Below, piece after piece: positions 1 through 7,279 of a stretch of 18,730 nt of DNA (the stretch's first letter is position 1; every line of letters starts with the position of its first letter). Source of the stretch: an uncultured Bacteroidales bacterium (GTDB lineage: Bacteria > Bacteroidota > Bacteroidia > Bacteroidales > Bacteroidaceae); assembly GCA_937901185.1 (NCBI GenBank), contig CALCHR010000118.1, positions 1 through 18,730 on the forward strand, written 5' to 3'. The position numbers and the translations under genes were made by a program. The notes below the pieces were generated by a model. It saw nothing but the letters and a program-made list of their open reading frames with translations, made no database searches and was not told the DNA's origin.

Positions 1-1111
1 TGATGAGGCTACCATCCTTGGTATAGTTGCCACGCTCGGGCTTGAAGTTGGCATAGAAGCAACCCTCATCGCTCTTGGTGCCGTCCTGCATCCAGGGGAA
101 GAGGGTACCCTCCTTGCCGCGTGCCGCATACTCCCACTCGGCCTCTGTCGGGAGGCGGTAGCGCTGCACGTACTTGGCTTGAGGACCCAGACCGCGGAGG
201 AGGAACTCGGTGCGCCATGCACAGAAGGCGTTGGCCTGCTCCCAGCTCACGCCCACCACGGGATAGTCGTTGTAGTTGGCTGAGGAGAAGTAGAGCTTCA
301 TGTAGGTCTCGTTGTTGGCGTTGGTAAAGTCGTTCACCCAGACGGTGGTGTCGGGATATACGTGTACGATGTAGGTGTTGAGGAAGTCGTAGGGACTGGA
401 GAGAGGGCGCTCTATGGTCTCTCTGACAATTTTTCCGTTGTCGTCTACGTAGGCGGTGTCTTTAGAGATCATCACCACTTCGTCGGGGTCTACAGTTTTG
501 TCTGTATTGAGATTGCGCTCTTCGGGGTTGAGTCGATATTTTCTAAGGGCTGCTTTCTCGTAGTCGTAGATTTCGTAGCGGTAGATGAGTTGCTTGGTGT
601 CGAGCATCACGGTTCCGTCAATGGGGTGGGTGACGTAGACGCTTTGGATGGCTCGCAACTGGTCTTCGTTGGGCTTGCGCCAGGGGATGGGCTTTGCCCA
701 GTTGAGGCGTGGAGTGATAGGGTCGCCGTTGCGGTCTACTTCTATCTTGAAGGTCTCATCGCCGCCGTAGGAGGGATCTGCGAGGCGTTCGCGGATGATG
801 GAGTCGCGCACCCACTCCACAAATTGTCGATACATGGAGTTGGTCACTTCTGTTTGGTCCATCCAGAATCCGTCGACGGAGATTTCTTTCTCGGGCACCA
901 CTTTTCCCCAGAGCGTGTCGTTCGCTTCGAGGCCTACTTTCAGATAGCCGCGTTTCACTTCTACCATGCCGAAGGGTACAGGTTCGTTGAATGCTGTGCC
1001 GCGTTGGCCGGTCACTTCGCCTCCGTTCATCATGGCGCGACTGCCGCCAAAGCAGGCGGCCAGCATCAAGCAGCTCATGAGGGCTGCGAACATTGTCAGT
1101 ATCTTATTCAT
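1..1111 (-). CDS. gldK: GldK/PorK-type type IX secretion lipoprotein, 3' end outside window
   Basis: This gene encodes an outer-membrane lipoprotein of the type IX secretion system, the GldK/PorK family, which forms a periplasmic ring with GldN/PorN. I translated it by hand because it has no stop inside the window; about 370 codons are visible. The start is ATG at 1111. Residues 1-19 form a signal peptide ending in LMLAAC, with the lipidated Cys at residue 20. The C-terminal part carries the formylglycine-generating-enzyme-like (sulfatase-modifying factor) fold: DGFWMDQTEVTN, then VVGVSWEQANAFCAW, then YRLPTEAEWEYAAR. In this family that fold is structural rather than catalytic. It lies 51 bp downstream of porP/sprF on the same strand, the order known from porPKLMN operons, so gldL, gldM and gldN probably follow to the left of the window. 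An unrelated FGE-domain lipoprotein is possible but less likely with porP next door. Confidence 0.9.
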   Translation of the reverse strand, partial: MNKILTMFAALMSCLMLAACFGGSRAMMNGGEVTGQRGTAFNEPVPFGMVEVKRGYLKVGLEANDTLWGKVVPEKEISVDGFWMDQTEVTNSMYRQFVEWVRDSIIRERLADPSYGGDETFKIEVDRNGDPITPRLNWAKPIPWRKPNEDQLRAIQSVYVTHPIDGTVMLDTKQLIYRYEIYDYEKAALRKYRLNPEERNLNTDKTVDPDEVVMISKDTAYVDDNGKIVRETIERPLSSPYDFLNTYIVHVYPDTTVWVNDFTNANNETYMKLYFSSANYNDYPVVGVSWEQANAFCAWRTEFLLRGLGPQAKYVQRYRLPTEAEWEYAARGKEGTLFPWMQDGTKSDEGCFYANFKPERGNYTKDGSLI

Positions 1112-1162
1112 AATGGGTTATGAGTTTTGTACTATGTGTTTTTTTGAGCGGGGTAGGTTTGC

Positions 1163-2134
1163 TTATAAGTACCTCACACTCTTATGTTTATTCTTTCCTT
1201 TCTTTCCGAGGTTCAAGTCCATTCGGTAACCGATGGTCACTTCGTGGTGTCCGCTTTCGATGCCCATGCCCGAGGTGTTGGCTTCGTAGGAGTAACTGAT
1301 GTCGATGCCGTGGAACATGCCGCCGACGAACATCATTACGGAGTGTTGCGGACTGTAGCCCAGACCTCCGTAGATGCGTTTCTTCTCGCGGGCGTAGATG
1401 AGGCGGGCGGTCAGGTCGGCGCGGAAGTCGGTCAGGTCGTAGCGCATCATTACTGAGGGGACTATAGTAAATAACGGATTGCGGGTCTTAATATTGTATG
1501 CGGCGGTAAAATTATATAAAGATTTTACCTTATACTCGTTTGTTTCGCCCATGAGGATGGTGGGGGCGGTGAGGTGGAGCATGGAGATGCCGGCGTGCCA
1601 GTTTTTGTGGCTGTAGTAGAGTCCGACGGAGGCGTCAAACTTTGAGCCGCTCAGTTCGCTTGTGGGGAATGCCGGGTCGTTGGCGTCGCCCAGGTCGGCC
1701 TTTGCTCCGTCTATCGATTCGTTGAGCATGTCTACTTCGGCGCCGATGCTGAGCGTGCCGCCGAATAGCTTTTGATGGTAGGCGTATTGCAGGGCGAAGC
1801 GCTTGTGGGAGAAGAGGCCTATCACGTCGTTCTGGAAAATGGCTCCCACGCCGTGGCGCGTTTTGCCGATGGCAAAGGCGATGTCGGCGCCGGCGTAGAT
1901 GGTGCTGCCGGCGTCTTCAAACCCCGTGGCGTGCGACTGGTAGGCGGCGTTGATGCTCAACTGCGGCGAGCGGCCGGCGGCGGCGGGGTTGAACTGGGGC
2001 TCAAGGTCCCAGTAGTGGGCAAAGGCGGGGTCTTGCTGTGCCTGGAGCGAGGGGCACCAACAGCATAGCGCCAAGAGCAGCCACAGAATGTATTGCGGCT
2101 TGCGGGCTTGGGTGTGTGGTTTGCTTGTGCTCAT
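1163..2134 (-). CDS. porP: PorP/SprF family type IX secretion outer-membrane protein
   Basis: The 323-aa product matches the PorP/SprF family of outer-membrane beta-barrels linked to type IX secretion and, in gliding species, to adhesin attachment. A signal peptide spans about residues 1-32, with a hydrophobic stretch (ILWLLLALCCWC) and probable cleavage after SLQA, leaving QQDPAFAHYWDLEPQFNPAAAG. The QxDPxFxxYxxxxxxxNPAxAG pattern is the family signature. The rest is alternating short beta-strand segments, with GVGAIFQNDVIGLF and GLGYSPQHSVMMFVGGMF typical of the barrel, and it ends in a basic tail (GKKGKNKHKSVRYL). It precedes gldK by 51 bp in the same direction. The 5' leader contains C-rich runs and no clear TAnnTTTG promoter, so it may be read from the upstream DUF2795 promoter or from a promoter I cannot recognise. 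Family assignment is secure; the protein's exact partner in this organism is inferred. Confidence 0.92.
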   Translation of the reverse strand: MSTSKPHTQARKPQYILWLLLALCCWCPSLQAQQDPAFAHYWDLEPQFNPAAAGRSPQLSINAAYQSHATGFEDAGSTIYAGADIAFAIGKTRHGVGAIFQNDVIGLFSHKRFALQYAYHQKLFGGTLSIGAEVDMLNESIDGAKADLGDANDPAFPTSELSGSKFDASVGLYYSHKNWHAGISMLHLTAPTILMGETNEYKVKSLYNFTAAYNIKTRNPLFTIVPSVMMRYDLTDFRADLTARLIYAREKKRIYGGLGYSPQHSVMMFVGGMFHGIDISYSYEANTSGMGIESGHHEVTIGYRMDLNLGKKGKNKHKSVRYL

Positions 2135-2193
2135 CGGCGGGTTTCTTTGTGGGGGTAAGGGGGGGTTGGCGGGGCCTTCTTCTTTTTGCTAAG

Positions 2194-2222
2194 ACTGCTC
2201 CTCTATCTGTTAGAGGAGCAGT
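2194..2222. other. Perfect 11-bp hairpin between DUF2795 gene and porP
   Basis: ACTGCTCCTCT at 2194-2204 pairs perfectly with AGAGGAGCAGT at 2212-2222 around a 7-nt loop. It begins 4 bp after the DUF2795 stop codon on the minus strand. In that direction the next bases are CTTAGCAAAAAG, so there is no U-tract and it is not a standard intrinsic terminator. It could be a processing or stability hairpin, or a weak terminator that lets some transcription reach porP. Confidence 0.7.
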
Positions 2223-2225
2223 GTT

Positions 2226-2447
2226 TTAGTATTCGTCTTCGTTGAAGAGGAAGTCTTCTTTTGTAGGATAATCCGGCCACACATCTTCTATTGTGTCGTA
2301 GATTTCGCCCTCATCTTCCAGCTCCTGGAGGTTTTCTACGACCTCCATCGGGGCTCCCGAGCGCATGGCGTAGTCTATCAGCTCTTCTTTGGTAGCAGGC
2401 CAGGGGGCGTCTTCCAGTCTTGAGGCAAGTTCCAGCGTCCAGTACAT
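2226..2447 (-). CDS. DUF2795 family small acidic protein
   Basis: This 73-aa, strongly acidic protein matches the DUF2795 family, common in Bacteroidota and without an established function. MYWTLELASRLEDAPWPATK is the recognisable start: a Tyr-Trp-Thr motif followed by a short helix and the turn LEDAPWPATKEELIDYA. The middle (GAPMEVVENLQELEDEGEIY) and the tail (WPDYPTKEDFLFNEDEY) also fit the family. There is no signal peptide, membrane segment or cysteine, so it is probably cytoplasmic. It has its own promoter element TATTTTTG about 50 bp upstream and ends at a perfect hairpin. The neighbouring type IX secretion genes may be transcribed with it, but a functional link is not shown. Confidence 0.85.
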   Translation of the reverse strand: MYWTLELASRLEDAPWPATKEELIDYAMRSGAPMEVVENLQELEDEGEIYDTIEDVWPDYPTKEDFLFNEDEY

Positions 2448-2498
2448 AATTTCTTTGGTTTTGAAATAGGTTTATAGTAGGTTTCTTATTCTCGCCCG

Positions 2499-2506
2499 CA
2501 AAAATA
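2499..2506 (-). promoter_or_regulatory. Bacteroidota -7 element (TATTTTTG) upstream of DUF2795 gene
   Basis: TATTTTTG on the minus strand fits the TAnnTTTG consensus for the primary sigma factor of this phylum. It sits 51 bp before the DUF2795 start codon. A TTG lies 16 bp further upstream, slightly closer than usual for the -33 element. Confidence 0.55.
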
Positions 2507-2534
2507 ATATTATTTCTCTAAACAAGGCTGTTGC

Positions 2535-3074
2535 TCAGAGAATTATTTCAGGTTTCTGGTAAAAGTTATTGATTTTTTTTGCCAGCAGATAGAAATAGGA
2601 GGACAGCCTGTTGAGATATGCCAGGGCGCAGGCTTGTTTTGGAGTGGCTGTCTCGGGCAGGCTCTTGAGCATACTGACGTAGCGGCGCTCTGCGCGGCGG
2701 CAGATGGTGCGGCATACGTGGGCCAGGGCGGCGCTCTCTTCGCCGCCGGGCAGGATGAAGCCGCGGAAGGCCATGTCGGCGTCGCAGCCGAGCCGGGCTA
2801 TTTCGGCTTCGAGGGCGCGGAGGGTTTCTTCTTGGGGCATTCCTTTGGGTTCGCCCACTCCGACGGCGTGGGCGCCGATGCTGAAGAGGCTGCGCTGTAT
2901 GTCTGTGAGATGGGTGGTGAACCGGGCAGGGGCTTTTGAGGCGAGCCAGCCGATGTGGCTGTTCAGTTCGTCGAGCGTGCCCCCGACCTCCATCCTGAGG
3001 TCGTCTTTCTCGGTGCGCAAGCCGTTGGCCAGGTCGGTGCTGCCTTTGTCGCCGCAGCCGCTGTAGTGTTTCAT
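2535..3074 (-). CDS. PduO-type corrinoid (cob(I)alamin) adenosyltransferase
   Basis: The 179-aa product transfers the adenosyl group of ATP to cob(I)alamin, making coenzyme B12 in the cytoplasm. It has the PduO-type layout: an N-terminal ATP-binding stretch (YSGCGDKGSTDLANGLRTEK, residues 4-23), VGGTLDELNSHIG (30-42), the conserved helix CRTICRRAERR (121-131) with catalytic-type Arg and Glu, and AYLNRLSSYFYLLAK near the C-terminus. Length is normal for the family. Two positions differ from what I know of typical members: SGCGDKG replaces TKTGDKG, and LNRLSS replaces LNRLSD. It lies 21 bp downstream of the methyltransferase-like gene in the same direction, probably as one transcript. No B12 biosynthesis gene is adjacent, so it may serve salvage for B12-dependent enzymes such as methylmalonyl-CoA mutase; that role is inferred. 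Confidence 0.88.
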   Translation of the reverse strand: MKHYSGCGDKGSTDLANGLRTEKDDLRMEVGGTLDELNSHIGWLASKAPARFTTHLTDIQRSLFSIGAHAVGVGEPKGMPQEETLRALEAEIARLGCDADMAFRGFILPGGEESAALAHVCRTICRRAERRYVSMLKSLPETATPKQACALAYLNRLSSYFYLLAKKINNFYQKPEIIL

Positions 3075-3095
3075 GGGGTGGAGATGAGGGGTGAG

Positions 3096-3692
3096 TTAAA
3101 AATAATTGACCACGTAGTGCTGCTTGTTGAGTCGCTGCCGGCAATAGGCCAGTCCGAAGTGGTAGAGGTCAAACGTGACGCGCACCTGCTCCTTTTCTTG
3201 CACCTGCTGCCAGGCTTGGCGCGAGCGGCTGTTGCGGCAAATGCCCTTGACGACGATGAGCGTGTGCTCGTCGGTGTAGGGCAGGGCCTTTTCCAGCAGT
3301 GAGGCCCACTGCGGATGGTCCAGATAGAGCATGCCTACCTTGCCCCACGCCTGCAATGTGGCTTCTACGTTGGCATCCCATTGTGCTGCGTGCTTGGTCT
3401 GAGCACTGCGGCAGCCGGCTTTGAGATAGCGGTGTGTCACTTCCGTTTCGGGCAGGATGGCCAGGCAGCTCTTGGGGCGGTGGTCGTTGGCCAGGCGCAG
3501 CATGAGGCGGTCGTCTTTCTCGCGCCCCTTACTCTCGCTGCGCAACGCTTGCAGGGGAGCATAGGCATAAAACTCTCCTTTCTCGTAGACCACTCCGGTC
3601 AGCAGGTTGAAAGCAAAGGGAGAGTGGACGCCGTAGCCGCAGCGATGGCGGAAGCGTCGGACCCAAATGAGCGAGCGTAGCAGGAGATTCAT
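3096..3692 (-). CDS. Degenerate SAM-methyltransferase-like protein of Bacteroidota
   Basis: The 198-aa product resembles a Bacteroidota family annotated as SAM-dependent methyltransferases. The N-terminus (RRFRHRCGYGVHSPFAFNLL) and C-terminus (VRVTFDLYHFGLAYCRQRLN, then KQHYVVNYF) match that family as I know it. The middle lacks a clear glycine-rich SAM-binding loop, so it may be a diverged or inactive member. I start it at ATG 3692 rather than at an upstream in-frame ATG at 3815. The 41 extra residues match nothing in the family, and a TATATTTG promoter element lies inside them, 5 bp before the chosen ATG, which implies a very short or absent leader. The cobalamin adenosyltransferase gene follows after 21 bp. 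Substrate and activity are unknown. Confidence 0.68.
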   Translation of the reverse strand: MNLLLRSLIWVRRFRHRCGYGVHSPFAFNLLTGVVYEKGEFYAYAPLQALRSESKGREKDDRLMLRLANDHRPKSCLAILPETEVTHRYLKAGCRSAQTKHAAQWDANVEATLQAWGKVGMLYLDHPQWASLLEKALPYTDEHTLIVVKGICRNSRSRQAWQQVQEKEQVRVTFDLYHFGLAYCRQRLNKQHYVVNYF

Positions 3693-3697
3693 GGCTG

Positions 3698-3705
3698 CAA
3701 ATATA
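3698..3705 (-). promoter_or_regulatory. -7 element (TATATTTG) directly before the methyltransferase-like start
   Basis: TATATTTG on the minus strand matches TAnnTTTG and ends 5 bp before the chosen ATG at 3692. If used, transcription would begin at or very near the start codon, giving a leaderless or nearly leaderless message. I see no clear -33 TTG. Confidence 0.5.
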
Positions 3706-3819
3706 CAAAAATATGGCGAAGCCCCGAGCGCTGCGTGCTCTATCTTCTGCCGAGCGCCTGTTTCGGGGTGCTCCGAAGGGATGAAAACGGGGGCTTGGGG
3801 CTGCATCTTTTTCACCCCT

Positions 3820-3970
3820 ATATCACCCCCGTTTTCTTAGTAGTTACTTTCGCGTTCTTAGTAGTTACCAAAATTTTCCTAGTAGTTACCGAAATTCACC
3901 TAGCTTTTACCTAAGAAACGCTCGAAAATGGACTCTGATTTTCAAGCGCTTACAAAACCTGTTTTTAGCC
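3820..3970 (-). repeat. Dispersed intergenic repeat, copy A (four 21-bp tandem units)
   Basis: Copy A reads on the minus strand. It starts near GGCTAAAAAC, continues with a 35-bp head beginning GTAAGCGC, then TTTCTTAG, then four tandem units whose first bases are at 3910, 3889, 3868 and 3847, exactly 21 bp apart. Unit core is GTAACTACTARGAA; the first unit is more diverged (GTAAAAGCTAGGTGAA). It ends with CGGGGGTGATAT, shared with copy B. It lies between the secDF terminator and the methyltransferase-like gene. The rest of the 3706-4020 gap shows no gene. Confidence 0.93.
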
Positions 3971-4020
3971 CTTCTGAGCCCTCCTCTGTTTCTTCTGCAT
4001 CATCTTCGTAGAGCCCGGGC

Positions 4021-4059
4021 AAAAAAAGAGCGGCCCCTCCGCGATGGAGAGGCCGCTCT
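4021..4059 (-). terminator. Intrinsic terminator of secDF
   Basis: AGAGCGGCC (4027-4035) pairs with GGCCGCTCT (4051-4059). After one mismatch CTCC pairs with GGAG around a 5-nt loop. On the minus strand the stem is followed by a run of seven T. It begins 30 bp after the secDF stop. Confidence 0.92.
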
Positions 4060-4088
4060 ATTATAATATATATAATGTGTCAGTCTGC

Positions 4089-7052
4089 TTATTGCTTCTT
4101 CACCTGCTTGCGCATCACGCTCAAAGCTACGGGCGCAGCGAGGAAGATAGAGCTGAGTGTACCGAAGATGACACCCAGAATCATGGCGAAGGAGAACGAG
4201 CGGATGCTGTCGCCTCCCCAGATGAAGATACAGAGCAACACAAGCAACGTAGTGCCTGAAGTCACAAGCGTACGAGCCAAGGTCTGGTTTACAGAGAGGT
4301 TGAAGAGACCGCCGCGCTCGCGAGTGGGGTAGAGACCGATGTTCTCGCGGATACGGTCGAACACAACCACCTTGTCGTTGATAGAGTAACCGATGGCGGT
4401 CAAGATAGCACCGATAAATGTTTGGTCTACCTCGAGAGAGAAGGGCACCCAACCCCAGCAGATAGAGTACATACCGATGATGAGCAAGGTGTCGATGGCC
4501 AAAGCTACGATACTACCGATAGAGAAGGCTACGTTGCGGAAGCGCACCAAGATGTAGATGAAGATGGCTACCAGCGCAAAGAGCACGCTCACGATAGCAC
4601 CACGCACCATGTCGGCAGCCACAGAGGGACCTACCTTCTGAGCAGAGATGATAGAACCTCCGGCGCGGTTGTCGCGGTCAATAAAGGTAGCATAGTCGGC
4701 AGCGATAAGGTTCTTCTCCTTGAGGGCGTCGTAGATGAAACGCTCTACTTCCTGGTCGATGTCTTCGCTATCCTCGTTGATGCGGTAGTTGGTAGTCAAA
4801 CGCACAGCGGTGTTGTCGGTGGTCACGATGCTGATGGCGCTTACCATAGCGTCGGGATCTTTCTCGTTCACCTTAGCGGCTACTGCGGCTTTCACTTCCT
4901 CGGGAGTTACATCCTTCTGTTCAAACTCGATAACGTAGTTGCGTCCACCGGTGAAGTCGATACCCTTAGAGAGACCGCGCACTGCGAGCGAGCCACAGCA
5001 TGCGAGAACCAACACTGCGAATATGATGAACGACTTCTTGGCCTTCTCTACAAATGCGAAGTTCTTGTTTTCCAAGACACCGCGAGAAAGTTTGGTGGTG
5101 AAGTTCAGACCCAACCACTTGTCTTTCTTCATGCGGTTCTCGTAAGCCATACGAGTGAGCCATACGGCGGTGAAGAACGAAGCACAGATACCGATACCCA
5201 GCGTCATGGCGAAGCCGCGAATCGGACCGGTACCGAAGTTGTAGAGGATGATAGCGGTGATGATAGAAGTAACGTTAGAGTCGAAGATAGCAGAGAAGGC
5301 GTTGCCGTAACCATCGGCCAAGGCCATCTTGATATTCTTTCCGGCGCGGAGCTCTTCCTTCGTACGCTCGTAGATAAGTACGTTAGCGTCCACTGCCATA
5401 CCGAGCGAGAGCACCAAACCGGCGATACCGCTCATGGTCAAGGCTGCCTGGAATGATGTGAGCACTCCGAAGGTGAAGAAGAAGTTGAGCAAGAGGGCTA
5501 CGTTGGCTACCATACCGGGGATAAGGCCATACCAGCAGCACATAAAGATCATCAGCGCGATGAAAGCAATCAAGCATGCGGTGAAACCAGCTTGGATAGA
5601 GGCAGCACCGAGTGAGGGACCTACGGTCTCTTCCTGTACAATCGTAGTGGGAGCCGGCATCTTACCGCTCTTCAATACGTTGGCCAAGTCCTTGGTGTCT
5701 TCTGCAGAGAAGCTACCGGAAATCTGAGAGATACCGTTGGGGATTTCGTTCTGAACTACGGGTGCGCTGTACACAAAGCCGTCGAGCACGATGGCCACGC
5801 AGCGTTGCACGTTCTTGCGAGTGAGCTGTGCCCAGTCGCGTGCTCCGTCAGAGGTCATAGTCATAGAAACGATGGCGTGGCTGTATTGGTCGAAGTCGTC
5901 CTTAGCATCGGCAATCACGTCGCCGGCCATAGCAGCTTCGCCGTTGTTGGCCTTCAAAGCGTAGAGCTCAAAGAAGTTGCCCTTCACAAAGTCGGCAGCC
6001 TTCACGCCCCAAGCCAAACGGAGGTCGGCGGGAAGAATCTTCTGAGCCTCTTCAGAGTAGATGATGGCGTTTACAGCAGCGGTGTCGGCAGCTTGTGCGA
6101 TACCTACTACGCAACCATTGGGATTTACAAAATTGCCTTGCTGCAAGATGCTAAACAAGGGGTTGTTGGCATCCACTTCTGCAGCAACCTTAGTCTCGCC
6201 CTTGTTTTCAAAGGCAGCCAAGCCGGTAGCCTTTTCAGTAGCTACGGTGTCGGTAGTAACAGCGGCAGAGTCGGGGGTATTTACTTTGTTGATTTGGGCA
6301 AAGCGGGTGTTCAGTGCGAGCAAAGCGTTTTGCACATCCTTAACCTGGTAAGTTTCCCAAAACTCAAGGTTGGCACTTCCCTGAAGCAGTTTGCGAACGC
6401 GCTCAGGTTGCTTGATACCGGGCATCTCAACCATGATTTGGCCCATTTGGCCGCGGCCCTGGAGCATTTGGATATTGGGCTGCGCCACACCGAAGCGGTC
6501 GATACGTGACTGTACAATCTCGCGTGAGTTGGCCACGGCGGCGTTGATTTCTTCTTTAAGAACTTTGGCAACCTCTTCGTCTGTAGAATTGGGAGTGATG
6601 TTCTGACCTTGCAACTTGATGGCGAAGATGCCGCCTAAGAGGTCCTTGCCGTTCTTCTCTTGATACTTGGCTACGAAGACATCTACGAATTCCTTGCCCT
6701 CTTTCTTTGCTTCGAGGCGGGCTTCGGCAATGGCTTCTTTCACTTTGGGATCGTCAGCGTTGCTGCCGGCCAAGTTTTTCACAACATCGGGCACAGACAC
6801 TTCAAGGATGACGTTCATACCACCCTTCAGGTCGAGGCCGAGTCCGATTTGCAGTTCCTCGCAGTGCTTCAATGTGTAGCCTAACCACACTTCTTCGTTG
6901 CGCATAGAATCGAGGTAAGTCTGAGCCGCTTCTTCGCTCATGCCCACAGTCTTCTTCTCATAGTGGTTGGTCACCACGGAGAAAGACAAGTAGAACAAGC
7001 AAATCAGGGTCAGCAGGACTGCAATGACTTTAATAAATCCTTTGTTTTGCAT
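4089..7052 (-). CDS. secDF: Fused protein translocase subunits SecD and SecF
   Basis: This 987-aa inner-membrane protein fuses SecD and SecF, which use the proton gradient to help pull secreted proteins through SecYEG on the periplasmic side. The first membrane segment is at about residues 8-27. The SecD motif LGLDLKGG is at 71-78, followed by a long periplasmic domain to about 480. SecD membrane segments follow, with GMAVDANVLIYERTKEE at 551-567 containing the conserved Asp of the proton path. The SecF half starts near 670 (KGIDFTGGRNYVIEF) and ends with AIGYSINDKVVVFDRIREN at about 887-904. The Thr/Ala-rich stretch at about 258-295 looks like a lineage-specific insert. A strong terminator follows and a TATATTTG promoter precedes it, divergent from metG. 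Its products would supply type IX cargo and lipoproteins to the envelope through Sec. Confidence 0.97.
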   Translation of the reverse strand: MQNKGFIKVIAVLLTLICLFYLSFSVVTNHYEKKTVGMSEEAAQTYLDSMRNEEVWLGYTLKHCEELQIGLGLDLKGGMNVILEVSVPDVVKNLAGSNADDPKVKEAIAEARLEAKKEGKEFVDVFVAKYQEKNGKDLLGGIFAIKLQGQNITPNSTDEEVAKVLKEEINAAVANSREIVQSRIDRFGVAQPNIQMLQGRGQMGQIMVEMPGIKQPERVRKLLQGSANLEFWETYQVKDVQNALLALNTRFAQINKVNTPDSAAVTTDTVATEKATGLAAFENKGETKVAAEVDANNPLFSILQQGNFVNPNGCVVGIAQAADTAAVNAIIYSEEAQKILPADLRLAWGVKAADFVKGNFFELYALKANNGEAAMAGDVIADAKDDFDQYSHAIVSMTMTSDGARDWAQLTRKNVQRCVAIVLDGFVYSAPVVQNEIPNGISQISGSFSAEDTKDLANVLKSGKMPAPTTIVQEETVGPSLGAASIQAGFTACLIAFIALMIFMCCWYGLIPGMVANVALLLNFFFTFGVLTSFQAALTMSGIAGLVLSLGMAVDANVLIYERTKEELRAGKNIKMALADGYGNAFSAIFDSNVTSIITAIILYNFGTGPIRGFAMTLGIGICASFFTAVWLTRMAYENRMKKDKWLGLNFTTKLSRGVLENKNFAFVEKAKKSFIIFAVLVLACCGSLAVRGLSKGIDFTGGRNYVIEFEQKDVTPEEVKAAVAAKVNEKDPDAMVSAISIVTTDNTAVRLTTNYRINEDSEDIDQEVERFIYDALKEKNLIAADYATFIDRDNRAGGSIISAQKVGPSVAADMVRGAIVSVLFALVAIFIYILVRFRNVAFSIGSIVALAIDTLLIIGMYSICWGWVPFSLEVDQTFIGAILTAIGYSINDKVVVFDRIRENIGLYPTRERGGLFNLSVNQTLARTLVTSGTTLLVLLCIFIWGGDSIRSFSFAMILGVIFGTLSSIFLAAPVALSVMRKQVKKQ

Positions 7053-7108
7053 TGTTGAATAGATAATTTAGTATTTATTTGATAATGTATTCTTGCTATT
7101 TGAACGTG

Positions 7109-7137
7109 CAAATATACTGCTTTTTTCCAAAAATCAA
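7109..7137 (-). promoter_or_regulatory. Promoter of secDF (-33 TTG, -7 TATATTTG)
   Basis: On the minus strand TTG at 7137-7135 is followed after 18 bp by TATATTTG at 7116-7109, a good match to the Bacteroidota promoter consensus. It gives a leader of about 50 nt before the secDF ATG. The metG promoter faces the opposite way about 70 bp away. Confidence 0.75.
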
Positions 7138-7185
7138 GGCCTCAGGGGATTAAATTGAATAGTTAGGGACAGAAAACCGGGTGCC

Positions 7186-7219
7186 TTTGTGCTTTACAAG
7201 ACAAAAAAATGTAACTTTG
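7186..7219 (+). promoter_or_regulatory. Promoter of metG (-33 TTTG, -7 TAACTTTG)
   Basis: TTTG at 7186-7189 and TAACTTTG at 7212-7219 fit the Bacteroidota consensus, with a 22-bp spacer that is slightly long. It predicts transcription starting near 7226 and a leader of about 55 nt. Its position inside the longer open frame supports starting metG at 7280. Confidence 0.68.
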
Positions 7220-7279
7220 TGCGGCCTTCTGAGTGGTAAGGAGGCTTTACTTACAGAAAAATATTACACATCTTATAAT

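Noticed and set aside
3693..3815. Upstream start for the methyltransferase-like gene at 3815
   Set aside because: The added 41 residues have no family match and the -7 promoter element lies within them.
3820..3970. CRISPR array
   Set aside because: The 21-bp units have no distinct spacers: the whole unit repeats, there are only four per copy, copies are dispersed, and no cas gene is present.
7181..7279. Upstream start for metG at 7181
   Set aside because: The extra 33 residues precede and overlap the promoter elements and do not resemble methionyl-tRNA synthetases.
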